Assembly: GCA_015039465.1 (NCBI GenBank)
Contig: MU130378.1
Span: 2,174,570-2,238,569 of the forward strand
DNA length: 64,000 nt
Reading direction: 5' to 3'
Source: Phlegmacium glaucopus
Lineage: Eukaryota > Basidiomycota > Agaricomycetes > Agaricales > Cortinariaceae
In this document: positions 46,781 through 57,231 of the stretch, in pieces
Layout of the letters: each line of letters starts with the position of its first letter
Position numbering within the stretch: the first letter of the stretch is position 1
Notes under the pieces: model-generated
Databases searched by the model: none
What the model saw: only the letters and a program-made list of their open reading frames with translations
Told to the model about the DNA's origin: nothing
Made by a program: the position numbers and the translations under genes

Positions 46781-48560
46781 ATGACTTTCGGTATCCTTGG
46801 TGAGTTCAGCCCTCTGATCGTTAACTTGCTTCGAGCAGAGGACAAACATTTGCAGAACGTTCCAGGGACAGCTCTGCTCTCTGACCTGGCCATCATTCGT
46901 GGTCACCAAAGTAAGGCGGCATATTTCAACTATGTTCTTTCCTTCTTTATGTATCGTCTAGGTTGTGATAGGATCGGCCGTCGATTTGAAACGAGGCACT
47001 GGCAGAGATAAGCATGTAATGCTCGTACCACAACCTTCCGATGACCCGAATGATCCGTGCGTTTATTATTCTTTTGACGATCAATATTTTAACCATTACC
47101 AACGTACTAGATTGAACTGGCCTCGCTGGAAAAAGGAAGCATGTTTCTGAACACTGTATGTTGTATTTTCTACAGAAAGACCCTCGCTCAATAATCCTAT
47201 ATCAGGGCATTCGCTGCATCGGTTGACAGTGCACTCTCGCCCATGGTTAGCCCAGACTACGTACCTTCTGTCGAAGCAATTCAGAATAAGTGTGGATGAA
47301 GTAGCGTCGTCCTTTGGGTCTATAGTGCTTGGAGTAGGGTGTTTCTAAGTAATGCTTTGGCTGGTCGTCACGTGAAGACGACGATTTAATTCTGCTTCTA
47401 GCCTTGTTGCTTCTGTCAACCATCGAGTAAATATAGGCTATTTGTGAGTTCATTCTGTCTATACTCCATCGTTAAATCTTACTTGCTTTCAGCGTCCATG
47501 AAAGAGGAAGTCGATCAGTGATATGGAACTTTGCAGTCTTGTCCGGGGTCAGTCAGTAATATCCAACTCGGTTGAACTAGCTCCCTACTGTTGGTAATGG
47601 TATTACAGGGGGCCTGTAATCTACAGTTATGCGATTCAAAATTCATCATGGCAATGGGATTTTGGTTTATTACTATACCATTGGGATTGTGTGTCCTCCT
47701 TATATTCTTTTTTGTTCCTGAGCCTGAGGTGCGCCAATCAATCTTCTAGTAATTTAACTATGACAGCTCATCATCAGCATACAGACTACATATATCCGCG
47801 AGAATCAAGAAGGGTTGGAATCAACCACTAGCGATCCCGAAAAAAGCAGTTTGGAGGATAAATTACCTTCCTCGGTTGGGAGACCTATGCCCAGCCTGAG
47901 CCCTAAAACCTACTATGTCTCTCCGACTCTCCCAGCTTAGGATCTGCAATGGAATATACAGTCAAGACAGCATTTTAAGGATATTCTTTCGCCCATTTCC
48001 TTTTCTCCTGTCACCGGTTGTGGGTCATTTATTTTCATTGAAAACTCTAAAAAGTCTGAGCCGCACACCCTTCTATTAGACTTGGTTTGTGTTCCTCGTA
48101 TTTGGAATGCAGACCGTGTGGTCGAGTGAGTACTATGGATTTCTATATCTATAGACTCAACCGTTCTCTTATTAGCCATCATGCATATCGCCGCCTCTGC
48201 TCCTCTACCGTATTTACGATCGAATACAACTTTACCACAGCTCAAATTGTAGGCATCATCGTAATTACAAGACACATCTCATACTTTCTTTTGACAGGGG
48301 TTAACTAATCTTGGGGGTCTTGTTAGGATCGTTCTTGGGTTGTGCACATCTGGCCTTTTGACAGATTGGGGAACAATCTGGCTCGCTAAACGTAACCAGG
48401 GTGTTTATGAACCTGAATTTCGCATCTTGTTTATTGCACCAATGCTTTTTGGTGTTTTCGGTTATGCAGGATGGGCAGGTATGGATATTCGCCTTTTTTC
48501 AGGATATGATTCCATATGCTCAATCAGGACTTATAACCCCCAGTTGGTACCACACACAAA
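46781..48560 (+). pseudogene. Decayed MFS transporter, copy 1
   Basis: The start matches the intact copies (MTFGIL spliced to EDKHLQNVPGTALLSDLA). Decay is clear in several ways. One extra base before the second donor shifts the frame. The conserved tryptophan codon in ACFW is TGA. The region between the third transmembrane exon and LVAS is deleted. The last exon is missing, and similarity ends near 48560. Later parts, such as TNLGGLVRIVLGL and LAKRNQGVYEPEFR, remain readable. It is a pseudogene of the same segmental family as the copies at 49388 and 57232. Confidence 0.9.
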
Positions 48561-49387
48561 AGCCTGAGCGGCTGGGCGCGGTCCTTCGGCAAAGAATAGA
48601 CTAGAATAGATTGGCCAGAGAACAGGCCCAATCATTTGCCCGAGCAAGTCCTGAGGGTCTGGTGAGCTCGATTGTGGCGAACAAGTGCCGAAAACCAACC
48701 AGCTGTACCGGACGCTGAAGGGGACTCTAGTGCAAACTTAGGGAGGACTGAGAAAAAGTTTTTCCCGCCTCAGAACACGATGGTATCTGTGTCTATGGTT
48801 TACAAGCGAAGAAGCCCCCGGCTTCTTGCTGGCCGTCGATAATGAGCCTCGGAGTTGGATAGCAAAATGCTATTATGCTAGCCAAAATACTCTATTCTCT
48901 TTTATCCCTTGATTATCCTGATTACGATCTTGTTACATGTGTATGCCATTTACTCGATTCTACTTGCGGTACAATTTTCATCGGGGGTAGTATTCGCTCT
49001 AGACATTCTGAGAGGGGCTTATAACAATATTGTAACAAAGACTACAGACTCGGGTGCACTTCTAGACGACACGTGGACAATCTTGGCACGAGACTCCAAA
49101 TCCCATCTGTCAACTTTTACTATCGTGGCCAACCGCTTGCCAGTTACTCTCGGAAGATTATGCTATCTATGTCTTATCAACGTCTAGGATCTCACAAGGG
49201 AATTCTGGATTATTCAGAAATTTCTCATGTTGGAGCAACAAAGAACTGCCCCTCCAGAGACTGACTATCCGATAGAAAGGCGCATAGGTGGTGCGATGGG
49301 ATGGAATAACGGTCCACTCATCCGTGATAGAGATATTTCACTATTTATACAGACCTAAAACCGTTCAAGAAACATACATCCTTGGTC
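48561..49387. other. Spacer between MFS copies 1 and 2
   Basis: The first part (48561 to about 48885) is not homologous to the other transporter units and is unassigned; it holds a small hairpin (AAGAAGCC ... GGCTTCTT near 48810). From about 48900 it resembles the 5' flank of copy 3, so unit 2 starts here. Confidence 0.5.
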
Positions 49388-51855
49388 ATGACTTTCGGTA
49401 TCCTTGGTGAGTTCAGCTAGCTAGCAGGCCCTCTGATCGTTAACTTGCTTTGAGCAGAGGACAAACATTTGCAGGACATTCCAGGGACAGCCCTGCTCTC
49501 TGACCTGGCCATCGTTCATGGTCACCAAGTAAGAAGGCATATTTCAACTACGGTCTTTCTTTCTTTATGTTATCGTCTAGGTTGTGATAGGATCGGCCGT
49601 CGATTTGAAACGAGGCACTGGCAGAGATAAGCATGTAGTGCTCATACCACAACCTTCCGATGACCCGAACGATCCGTGCGTTTATTATCCTTTTGACGAC
49701 CAATATTTTAACCATTATCAACATAGATTGAACTGGCCTCGCTGGAAAAAGGAAGCATGTTTCTGGACACTGTACGTTGTCTTGTCTACAGAAAGACCGT
49801 CGCTCAATAATTTTATTTCAGGGCATTCGTTGCATCTGTTGATGCTGCACTGTTGTTCATGGTTACCCCAGGCTACGTACATCTGTCGAAAGAATTTGGA
49901 ATCAGTGTGGACAAAGTAGCGTCATCCTTTGGGTCTATAGTGCTTGGAGTAGGATGTTTCATGTAAGCACTTGGAATCTCCGTTGAACTATTACAAATAA
50001 AAAATCTCACTGAAATTATAGGCTATTCCCAAATACATTGGCTACTAAATTCGGTCATCGCATTGTGTATCTGGGTTCCGTGTCGTTGGTATGCCCGAAT
50101 TTTCAAAATGGTCCATAAGGTCCACTAACAACGTTTTGAAAATAAGATGTTTATTGGATGCATCTGGTGTGCTGCAAGCCCCAATATCCCATCAATTACG
50201 GCATCGAGAGTTTTCCAAGGATTTGGAAGGTCTGCGCTGGAGAGGTAATGCTCTAGCTGGTCATCACGCTGGGACAACCATCTAATTCTGCATCTAGTCT
50301 TGTTGCTTCAACCATCGAGCAAATATATTTGTGAGTTCATTCTGTCTATACTCCATCGTTAAATCTTACTTGCTTCCAGCGTCCATGAAAGAGGAAGCCG
50401 ATCAGTAATATGGAACTTCTCAGTCTTGTTCGGGGTCACCTTGTCAGTAATATCCAACTTGATCTTTTGAACTAGCTCCCTATTGTTAGTATTACAGGGG
50501 GCCTCTATTCTACAGTTATGTGATTCAGAATTCGTCATGGCAAATGGGATTTTGGTTTATTACTATACCATTGGGATTGTGTGTCCTCCTCATATTCTTT
50601 TTGGTTCCTGAGGTGCACAAATCAATCTTTCAGTAATATAATAGCTCATCATCAGAATACAGACTACATATGTTTGCGAGAATCAAGAAGGGTCGAAATC
50701 AACCACTAGCGATCCCAAAAAAAGCAGTTTGGAGGATAAATTACCTTCCTCGGTTGGGAGACCTATGCCCTATGTCTCCCAGCTTAGGATCTGGAATGGA
50801 ATATACAGCCAAGACAGCATTCTAAACATATTCTTTCACCCATTTCCTTTTCTCCTCTCACCGGTTGTGGGTCATCTGTTTTTATTGGAGATTTTGAAAA
50901 AATCTGAGCCGCACACCCTTCTGTTAGACTTGGTTCGCATTCTTTGTATTTGGAATGCAGTCTGTGTGGTCGAGTGAGTATGGTTTCTTACATGACACCT
51001 TATCTATAGGCTCAATGTTCTTCTATCAGGCATCGTGCATATCTGCTCCTCTACTGTATTTACGATCGAATACAACTTTACCCCAACTCAAATCGTAGGC
51101 ATCATCATAATTACAAGACACTCATGATCTGATACTTTCTTTTGACAGGGGTTAACTAATCTTGGGGGTCTTGTTGGGATTGTTCTTGGGTTATGTATAT
51201 CTGGCCCTTTGATAGACTGGGGAACAGTCTGGCTGGCCAAACGTAACCAGGGTGTTTATGAACCTGAATTTCGCATCTTTTTTATCACACCAATGCTTTT
51301 TGGTGTTTTCGGTTATGCAGGATGGGCAGGTATGGATAATCGCCTTTTTTCAGGATATGCTCAATCAGGACTCATAACTCCCAGTTGGTACCACACACCA
51401 CATGCCTTGGATTGGAGCGGTAGCCTGCATCGCGTTCGTGCTTTCTCAGTGCTCACTGGATGAATTCTGAACTCATTTTTTTACTTCCAGTATGGCGAAC
51501 TTTAGTATAGTCATTTCAGGAGCCGCCGTGATCACATATCTTCTGGACACTCATGGCGGGAACGCACTGCATGTCTTGACTCTGTCAAATTTTATGAAGA
51601 ACATGGTTATCTATGGATTTTCCTTTTTCGTGAATGGCATGGTAGAGCGGAGAGGTGTGAAAGTCTCTCTTTTAATCCTCGCGGGATGTCAAGCTACCTG
51701 TTGGCTTCTCACGATTCCGATGTACCTGTATGGTAAACGTGTAAGAGCCTTCGTGAGTCCCTTGACTTTCCGCTTATTTGAATGGCCTACTGAAGCCGCT
51801 CTCACGTCATAAGATCTCTCGCCATCCAAGCCTTGCTCAAAAGGAGAGAATGTGA
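49388..51855 (+). CDS. Major facilitator superfamily transporter, copy 2
   Basis: About 16 short exons join in frame. The N-terminus MTFGILEDKHLQDIPGTALL and the QPSDDPNDPLNWPRWKKE stretch are hallmarks of a large fungal MFS family. Transmembrane segments follow: VDAALLFMVTPGYVHLS, VASSFGSIVLGVGCFM, IVYLGSVSLMFIGCIWCAA, and RVFQGFGRSALE. Later segments include GFWFITIPLGLCVLLIFFL, LTNLGGLVGIVLGLCISG, KRNQGVYEPEFR, FGVFGYAGWA and the last helices SIVISGAAVITYLLDTH. The tail ISRHPSLAQKERM fits the family. It is likely a plasma- or vacuolar-membrane carrier; the substrate is unknown. Several donors and acceptors are the same as in copy 3. Confidence 0.85.
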
Positions 51856-51859
51856 TGTA

Positions 51860-52130
51860 TGATTTTCGTTGTGAAATATGTAGACCATTCCAAATATCAA
51901 ATTGTATACAAAAGTGGTAGCTATTGTTCGCCTATGTAGACCAATATCTGTACTCCATCAGCTGGACTTTATGATTATCAGCTTCTTCAACGGTCATAAT
52001 CCCTTCAACATATCCTAAAATTTTGTCTGTAATCTCAGTAAAAAGGCGTGAATCAAGGTTTTCATCCAGAGCTTTGATGCTGGATTCATTCCTTTTGATG
52101 AGGCGCCACTAGCGCCATCGAGATAATCAG
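51860..52130 (-). pseudogene. DUF4246 C-terminal fragment
   Basis: Reverse-strand sequence here matches the last exon of the intact DUF4246 gene (59689-59955) just after the transporter, including the region encoding the conserved C-terminal segment, with substitutions and an indel. Similarity stops near 52130, about where the intact gene encodes AIISRL-like residues. The N-terminal part of the same broken gene appears at 53257-54150, beyond a transposase fragment. Confidence 0.8.
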
Positions 52131-52405
52131 CTTACAGTCGTTTCATATGAAACTGCCTATTTGTAGTTATTTGTACCATCACTGGGCTTCGTGATGTTTT
52201 CTCATCAGAGGCATTACTTCTCCACCGAGCTGGGTTTGGTGTGAGGTACGGTTGCGGACAAGCAAAGTCATCAAATTTCATCCCCCCATTTTGGGCATTC
52301 CTCAAGAGTCAATACCCCGGGAAATTCAGAAAACCATTGGAATAGCATTATTTCGAACCAATGAATTGATTGGCACGAGCCGATTTCACGATAACAATGA
52401 TGTAA
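52131..52405. other. Unassigned spacer between DUF4246 fragment and TIR element
   Basis: About 270 bp not similar to DUF4246 or to other parts of the window. It ends in TAA (52403-52405), the inferred target-site duplication of the element that starts at 52406. Confidence 0.6.
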
Positions 52406-52488
52406 GAGCTAGTTCGGATGCGCTGTGTGGTCAAAACTTTGGGTTGTGGGAGAGGTTGTGCCGAAGTTGCCGGTGACCGGAGTTTGAA
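52406..52488 (+). repeat. Left terminal inverted repeat
   Basis: Starts GAGCTAGTTCGGATGCGCT and pairs with the reverse complement of 55843-55925. Preceded by TAA. Confidence 0.85.
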
Positions 52489-52528
52489 GAGTGTTATCGC
52501 ATCCATCATTATCAATCGACAATCTCAT

Positions 52529-52548
52529 TCTCTCTCTCTCTCTCTACA
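52529..52548 (+). repeat. (CT)n microsatellite
   Basis: A short run of about nine CT repeats (near 52529-52548) just upstream of the transposase ATG; possibly a promoter or 5' UTR pyrimidine tract of the element. Confidence 0.7.
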
Positions 52549-52557
52549 GCGTAACAC

Positions 52558-53256
52558 ATGGACGAAGACAATTACCAAGTGATACGGCGAAGGGATTTGG
52601 AACGTCTTCACCAATATATAGGTCTTTTTGTTGCCATCTCACTCAATGGTACTTCTAGTCTACTGCTATCGCTCACAGAACGGGAACCGTATCATACTTC
52701 CATCCTCACTGGCCAAGGGTGGGTAATGGAGTTATTGGCTGGCCATCCCAGGCGCATCCGCTGCGAGTTAGGAGTCCATCGGCATGTATTTTTGGAGTTA
52801 ATTCAGGAACTACAGCGACTAGGTCATGGTAGATCAAAATATTTATCACTCGAAGAACAACTCGCAATCTTCCTCTATATCGCAGTCACCGGGATGACAA
52901 TCAGACACGCAGGGGAGCGCTTTCAGCGGTCAAATGAGACAATATCACGGTGAGTACTGTGCTCTGTATTGTGACAAATTACATTAATATATAGTTGAAA
53001 CTTAGTTATTTCCGACAAATTCTTTTTATCTTCTCGTCTGCGCCCTTCTACACAAAATATGTCTGCCTACCCACAGCTGATGATTCTGTCCCACCTGAGA
53101 TCCGTCAGAAACCGAAATTCTGGCCGTATTTTAAAGATGCGCTTGGGGCATTGGACGGTAGCCACATCCACAGCTCTCCTCCTGCATGCGAGCGCGCTTC
53201 CTATCGAAATCGCAAAGGCTCTATGTCGCAGAACTGTCTCTTTGCATGTTCGTATG
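52558..53256 (+). pseudogene. Truncated PIF/Harbinger (DDE_Tnp_4) transposase
   Basis: Two exons (52558-52949 and 53006-53256) encode a HARBI1-like transposase N-terminal and early catalytic region. Landmarks are WVMELLAGHPRRIRCELGV, FLELIQELQRLGHG, SLEEQLAIFLYIAVTGMTIRH, RFQRSNETISRYFRQIL and PPEIRQKP. The first catalytic aspartate is in GALDGSHIHSSPP, followed by YRNRKGSMSQNCLFACSYE. The ORF continues, but after this point the DNA is antisense DUF4246 sequence, so the remaining catalytic acidic residues are absent. It is catalytically dead. The join lies in a short microhomology (TATGAGATAAA). Confidence 0.88.
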
Positions 53257-54150
53257 AGATAAAATTTGGCGACTCATCAGCTGAAAAGATGGCAACATCA
53301 AAAGGAAGGAGGGCCATGCGAGATGGCGAACATATCGAAGGAACCCGGAGGAGGACGGGTTCCATGAACCAGCTACTTATGCCCTACCAAAGTACGTTAT
53401 CATCAGGCAAAATAGCGTCGGGCCCAGAATATCTGTCGTAAGGTAATCATCAATCCGAAAATTCAGGTGTTGTAACGCCAAGAAACAAGGAAAGTTTTAA
53501 ACCATACTCATCCATAGATCGAAAAGTAATCGAGCCCATATACGTTCGAAGCAGGACACCTACTCATAACTCCAACAGTACGATCAGGCTAGAATTGAGA
53601 TGAGACAGTAACTGACCATCCAACTTTATCGTCCCGCAGAGCTGCATATCCTTTGAGTTCATCCAGGATATAATTGACCTTTGTAGTCTCATTAAATAGA
53701 GATTCAGGAAGACGTATATCCCCTCACTTGTCTCTCTGTAAGTTGTACTTCAGCGTGCGAGGAAGGCGTTCGGCAACGCATCCAGACAAGTATATGAGAA
53801 TGCACTTTCGAGCCACGCTGTTCTAAAGTATCCCGGAAGGAAAAGCTACCACCAAGCGGATGCGGCCTTCCAATCTTGCAACGCAGAATTGACACATTCC
53901 CAAGTCCAAGAGCTAAGTAAATTATAATCTGGCATAAATAGGCATCATGCCAACACCAGCTCACCGTTCTTAATGCATCTACTAGCAATCCGCAAATAGA
54001 TATGAATTCAGTTTATAACCCAAGAAACAAGGAAGAATTGGGTAGACCCACCTCATGCATCACCTCGCAAAGTAATCGACCCCAGATAAGAATGGGTGTC
54101 TGAAACGCCCTAAAAGGATCCTGCAAGCGGTGCCTTGATCATCCTTGAGT
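53257..54150 (-). pseudogene. DUF4246 N-terminal fragment inside the element
   Basis: Reverse-strand sequence matches the 5' portion of the intact DUF4246 gene (60805-61685): the first exons, the QLTERQVRGY region and part of the large central exon. Frameshifts and stop codons break the frame. The internal 850 bp or so corresponding to 59955-60805 is absent, since the C-terminal piece is separated at 51860-52130. It lies between the transposase fragment and a broken PIN1. Confidence 0.82.
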
Positions 54151-54277
54151 GAAAGGTATACAGTATCTCAGACGAGAATCACCGATCAGCGCTAATCTGT
54201 ACTCGCCCATCAACAATTCCATCCGTTTCAAAACACGATCCAGCTGAAAACCTTTTTTGTAAACGCTCTGCAGACAA

Positions 54278-54962
54278 TGGTACGCAAATATTTTACATTT
54301 CAGGAATGAAATGGGCATACACGTTAATGGACAATCACCATGGAAGCTCCGAAAGCCGTTCCTGCCAAGAAGCTTCCATACACCATCAATCAAACGAAAC
54401 CATATTGCTCAGGCCAGGTGGGACGACTACCTAGTCAATCCGTCACAGAAAGAGATAAATCAGCTACCTGGTGAAGAGGAACACTTGAAGGGAGACAAAC
54501 CAGATCACAGAAGTCGAAGACCAAGTCGGTCGAGCTAATCAACTTTGTTGATTAAACACAGTCGGAAGCCAGCCCCCCCCCCAATTGGACAAGAGGTGCG
54601 CGAATCGAACAAACAAATCGATCAAATTGCTAAAATTGTGAGAAACAAAGTACTACGTCCTACAAACAACATAGACATCGAAATCCAGCGACGACATACA
54701 AGCAGAGATTAACGGGACATCCCAAAAACTAGCGGAACTGGCGCAGATACATCCCGATAGCTCCTCTCATGAACACGATGGCTGACCTAAGCTCGTTCAA
54801 ACGTGTGTCAGAAGCAGAAACATACGTTTGAGGACGGCTGCGTATGGATTGGAACTTGCAGAAATAAGTCAAGTAAAGCAATCTGATAGCAGTGTGCATT
54901 TGGTGCTCCGGACAGACCGAACTCGGATATCCGTCTGACAAACAATCACAGATGCAGCTTCC
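54278..54962 (+). pseudogene. Broken PIN1/ESS1 prolyl isomerase copy
   Basis: Matches the intact gene at 61809-62420, including the ATG, the 55-nt first intron layout and WW-domain remnants (SQKEINQLPGEEEHLKG) and isomerase remnants near the 3' end. Insertions, a C-run (CCCCCCCC near 54575) and substitutions destroy the frame and the splice sites. It ends close to the stop of the Myb/SANT ORF on the other strand. Confidence 0.85.
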
Positions 54963-55842
54963 TGTCGAAGTACTTAGCAACAGGGTCGGTCAATCCAGAC
55001 TCTCGTACAGCTGAAGCAAGTGAGTTGATCGAGCCCTGTATTTCATGAGCAATGATAGTAGGTGTCATTTTGGTGCTTGTCGACTGTACACGCGATGGCT
55101 GAGAGGATTGGGAAGATGAAGTGTTTCTGGATTTAGGTAAAGATCTAGGTAAGCTGGAAGTCTTCTTTTTAGCTGGTCCCCTAGACACAATAGGGGAGGA
55201 AAGCTTCGATGACAGAGGGATGGGATTCTCAGATATGGTGGTGGTCGCGGCGTTCAGCTCCTCATCAGATGTGATGACATCGAGTTTACGTTTACCAAAG
55301 GAGTTGGAAGTGAAAGTAGAAGTGGTGTCGGACTCATGCCGGTCGATGTCCATCGGGTTGATAAGAGTATTTCCAGTGCTATTGTTTGTGCTCATCTCAT
55401 CTATGGTACCTTCGCCAAGATCGAGCGTCTCGTTGAGTGGAGCAGGTGGAGCGGTTTGCATTGCCGAGAACGCATTGGCACCCCTTGCGGAAGCATTGGG
55501 AATGATATCTTGAAAATTTTCGAAGTATCGCCAGCCTTTGTTGCGAAAGGGGGAGAAAAAAAAAAAAAAAAAAAAAAAAAAGTCCTTGAAAGTCCCTCCA
55601 TCGCCACTCTCAGCCCTGTGTTCCCAAAGATAGTTGACAAGCGCCTCTACCTCCTTTTCGTTCCAAGATGCCTTTTCCTGGTGCAGGCTAGCCATGAGAA
55701 GAGATGTTACAAATTGAGCACCAAGAGCTGTTAAAGACACAGCAGAATTTAAGAGCTTTTGACGTTCAAAAAGAGGACGGTACCCTGCCATATCATCCAT
55801 ATCATCGATAATCAGGAAGTTGATACATAGCTGAATATTCAT
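54946..55842 (-). pseudogene. Myb/SANT-like DNA-binding protein ORF, internally damaged
   Basis: A continuous frame of 298 residues. It has the start of a Myb/SANT-like domain (KASWNEKEVEALVNYLWEHR, GDGGTFKD) and later the family's GWRYFENFQDIIP and ANAFSA segments. A disordered serine-rich tail with KRKLDVITSDEEL and KKKTSSLPRSLPKS follows. The middle of the domain, normally some 60 residues between FKD and PFRNKGW, is replaced by a run of 26 A (55556-55581) read as phenylalanines. Such proteins are the DNA-binding partners of Harbinger transposases or members of a fungal expansion. It is broken despite the open frame. MASLHQEKASW near 55690 may be the original start. Confidence 0.7.
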
Positions 55843-55925
55843 ATTCAGACTCCTGCCACCGGCAACTTCGGCACAACTTCAACATGACCCAAAGTTTTGT
55901 CCACACAGCGCATCCGAACTAGCTC
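55843..55925 (-). repeat. Right terminal inverted repeat
   Basis: Inverted copy of the left end, finishing in CCGAACTAGCTC and followed by TAA (55926-55928). Confidence 0.85.
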
Positions 55926-56152
55926 TAAGAAATTTTGACCCCAAAATGTTGGCGGCCGGCCAAAAAAATAGTTAAAGTCTCAGGAAATGTATTTTTATAT
56001 GGATCTCTCCTTCGATTCAGAAGACTTTTATTACATAAGCCGTTCCCGTGAAAAAAAAAAGAAAAAAACATCAATGTTTACTATGCTAGGCCGTCCTAAC
56101 AGGTCTTGCCTAGCTCCGTTTCTCTTATCTTATCCTTAGATGAGACAACACT

Positions 56153-56507
56153 CACTGCTGCGGTGGGACTATCTCGTAGCTATCCAAAATCCGAAATCTT
56201 ATAAATATATTTGTTTTCACAAAAAGAAGCCATAATTTTATCTTTTGTATAAAACAAAATTGCTCCAAAATTGACATTTCGGCATCCTATTAAAAATCAT
56301 TTGCAAAATGTCACCACTTTCTATATAAGTTAGTAAAATTTAACTTATATAGAAAGTGGTGACATTTTGCGATGCCGAAATGTTCAATTTTGGAGCAATT
56401 TTGTTTTATACAAAAGATAAAATTATGGCTTCTTTTTGTGAAAAACAAAATATATTTATAAGATTTCGGATTTTGGATAGCTACGAAATAGTCCCACCGC
56501 AGCAGTG
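56153..56507. mobile_element. 355-bp foldback (MITE-like) element with CACTG termini
   Basis: A near-perfect palindrome: the left arm from 56153 reads CACTGCTGCGGTGGGACTAT and the right arm ends with its reverse complement at 56507. The two arms pair over about 165-180 nt with few mismatches and one 17-nt insertion in the left arm, around a short AT-rich centre. ACT (56150-56152 and 56508-56510) flanks both sides, a 3-bp duplication. CACTN ends with a 3-bp duplication recall CACTA/CMC-type DNA transposons. There is no coding capacity. Confidence 0.82.
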
Positions 56508-56510
56508 ACT

Positions 56511-57231
56511 GCGTCGTGGAGTTTGTGCGGTAAAACGATTTGACGAAGTGATATTACGGTTGTGCCTGATTACGTACTAATAATGCCTCGATAAAAGCCC
56601 TTACTTCCCCCCAGTACTTTTTCCAATTTCGTGAGACGCGCATCGCAGACCAGAACTGCCATCTATTATTGGACATGAAACCCACGACGTCGGGTTGCCG
56701 AAGATCTTTCAGAAAGCTCCCGCATTGAAAAAACTGAGGATCTTTTCCGCAGGAACCTCACAGCAAGAAATTCGATCCGATAATGTTCTACCTGCTCTCG
56801 ACGAGGTGTTGTCCGCCATTCCTGGGCTGCCAATCTTGATCTTGATTACAATTCTGTCACATGTGTTATTTGACTCGCTTCTACTTCGATACGATTTTCA
56901 CTGAGGGTGAAGGGTACATAATACTCGCTCGAAGTACCGTTACTCCATCTGTCAACTTTTTATTTGTGGCTGATCGCTTGGCAAATTCTGTTACCCATGC
57001 CGTCTTGTCATCTTCCTCTCATCAAGGAATGCGGGACTTTTCAAAATATTTCTCATGTTGGACTCGGATAACCGGATGAGCAACGAAGGATTACTGCCTC
57101 TCAGATACTGATTATCCAATAGAAAGGCAGATTGTGTGGAATAACGGTCCACTCATCCGTGATAGAGATATCTCACTATTTATACAGATTGCAAACGTTC
57201 AAGCAACGTCCACCCTTGATCATGACTTTCG
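56511..57231. other. Flank of transporter unit 3
   Basis: From about 56835 this resembles the 5' flanks of copies 1 and 2. Between 56695 and 56835 a forward frame reads like a fragment of an F-box/LRR protein (KIFQKAPALKKLRIFSAG), which is not continued on either side. Confidence 0.45.

Larger units (their letters stand above)
52406..55925. mobile_element. PIF/Harbinger-like element with TIRs, enclosing host-gene fragments
   Basis: Both ends read GAGCTAGTTCGGATGCGCT inward and stay alike for about 83 bp (52406-52488 and the reverse complement of 55843-55925, roughly ten mismatches and one indel). TAA flanks each end (52403-52405 and 55926-55928), the 3-bp target duplication expected of PIF/Harbinger elements. 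Inside are a truncated DDE transposase (forward), broken DUF4246 and PIN1 copies, and a Myb/SANT-like ORF (reverse). Transposase plus a Myb-like protein is the usual Harbinger pair. The host fragments separating them are unexpected. It cannot move on its own because the transposase lacks its second and third acidic residues. Confidence 0.75.

Noticed and set aside
48800..48830. Small hairpin AAGAAGCC/GGCTTCTT as a transcription terminator
   Set aside because: Short stem with no T tract and in a eukaryotic setting; chance inverted repeat is likely.
53257..53441. C-terminal extension of the transposase ORF
   Set aside because: Although the frame stays open, the DNA matches the antisense of DUF4246 at 60805-60930, so it is not transposase sequence.
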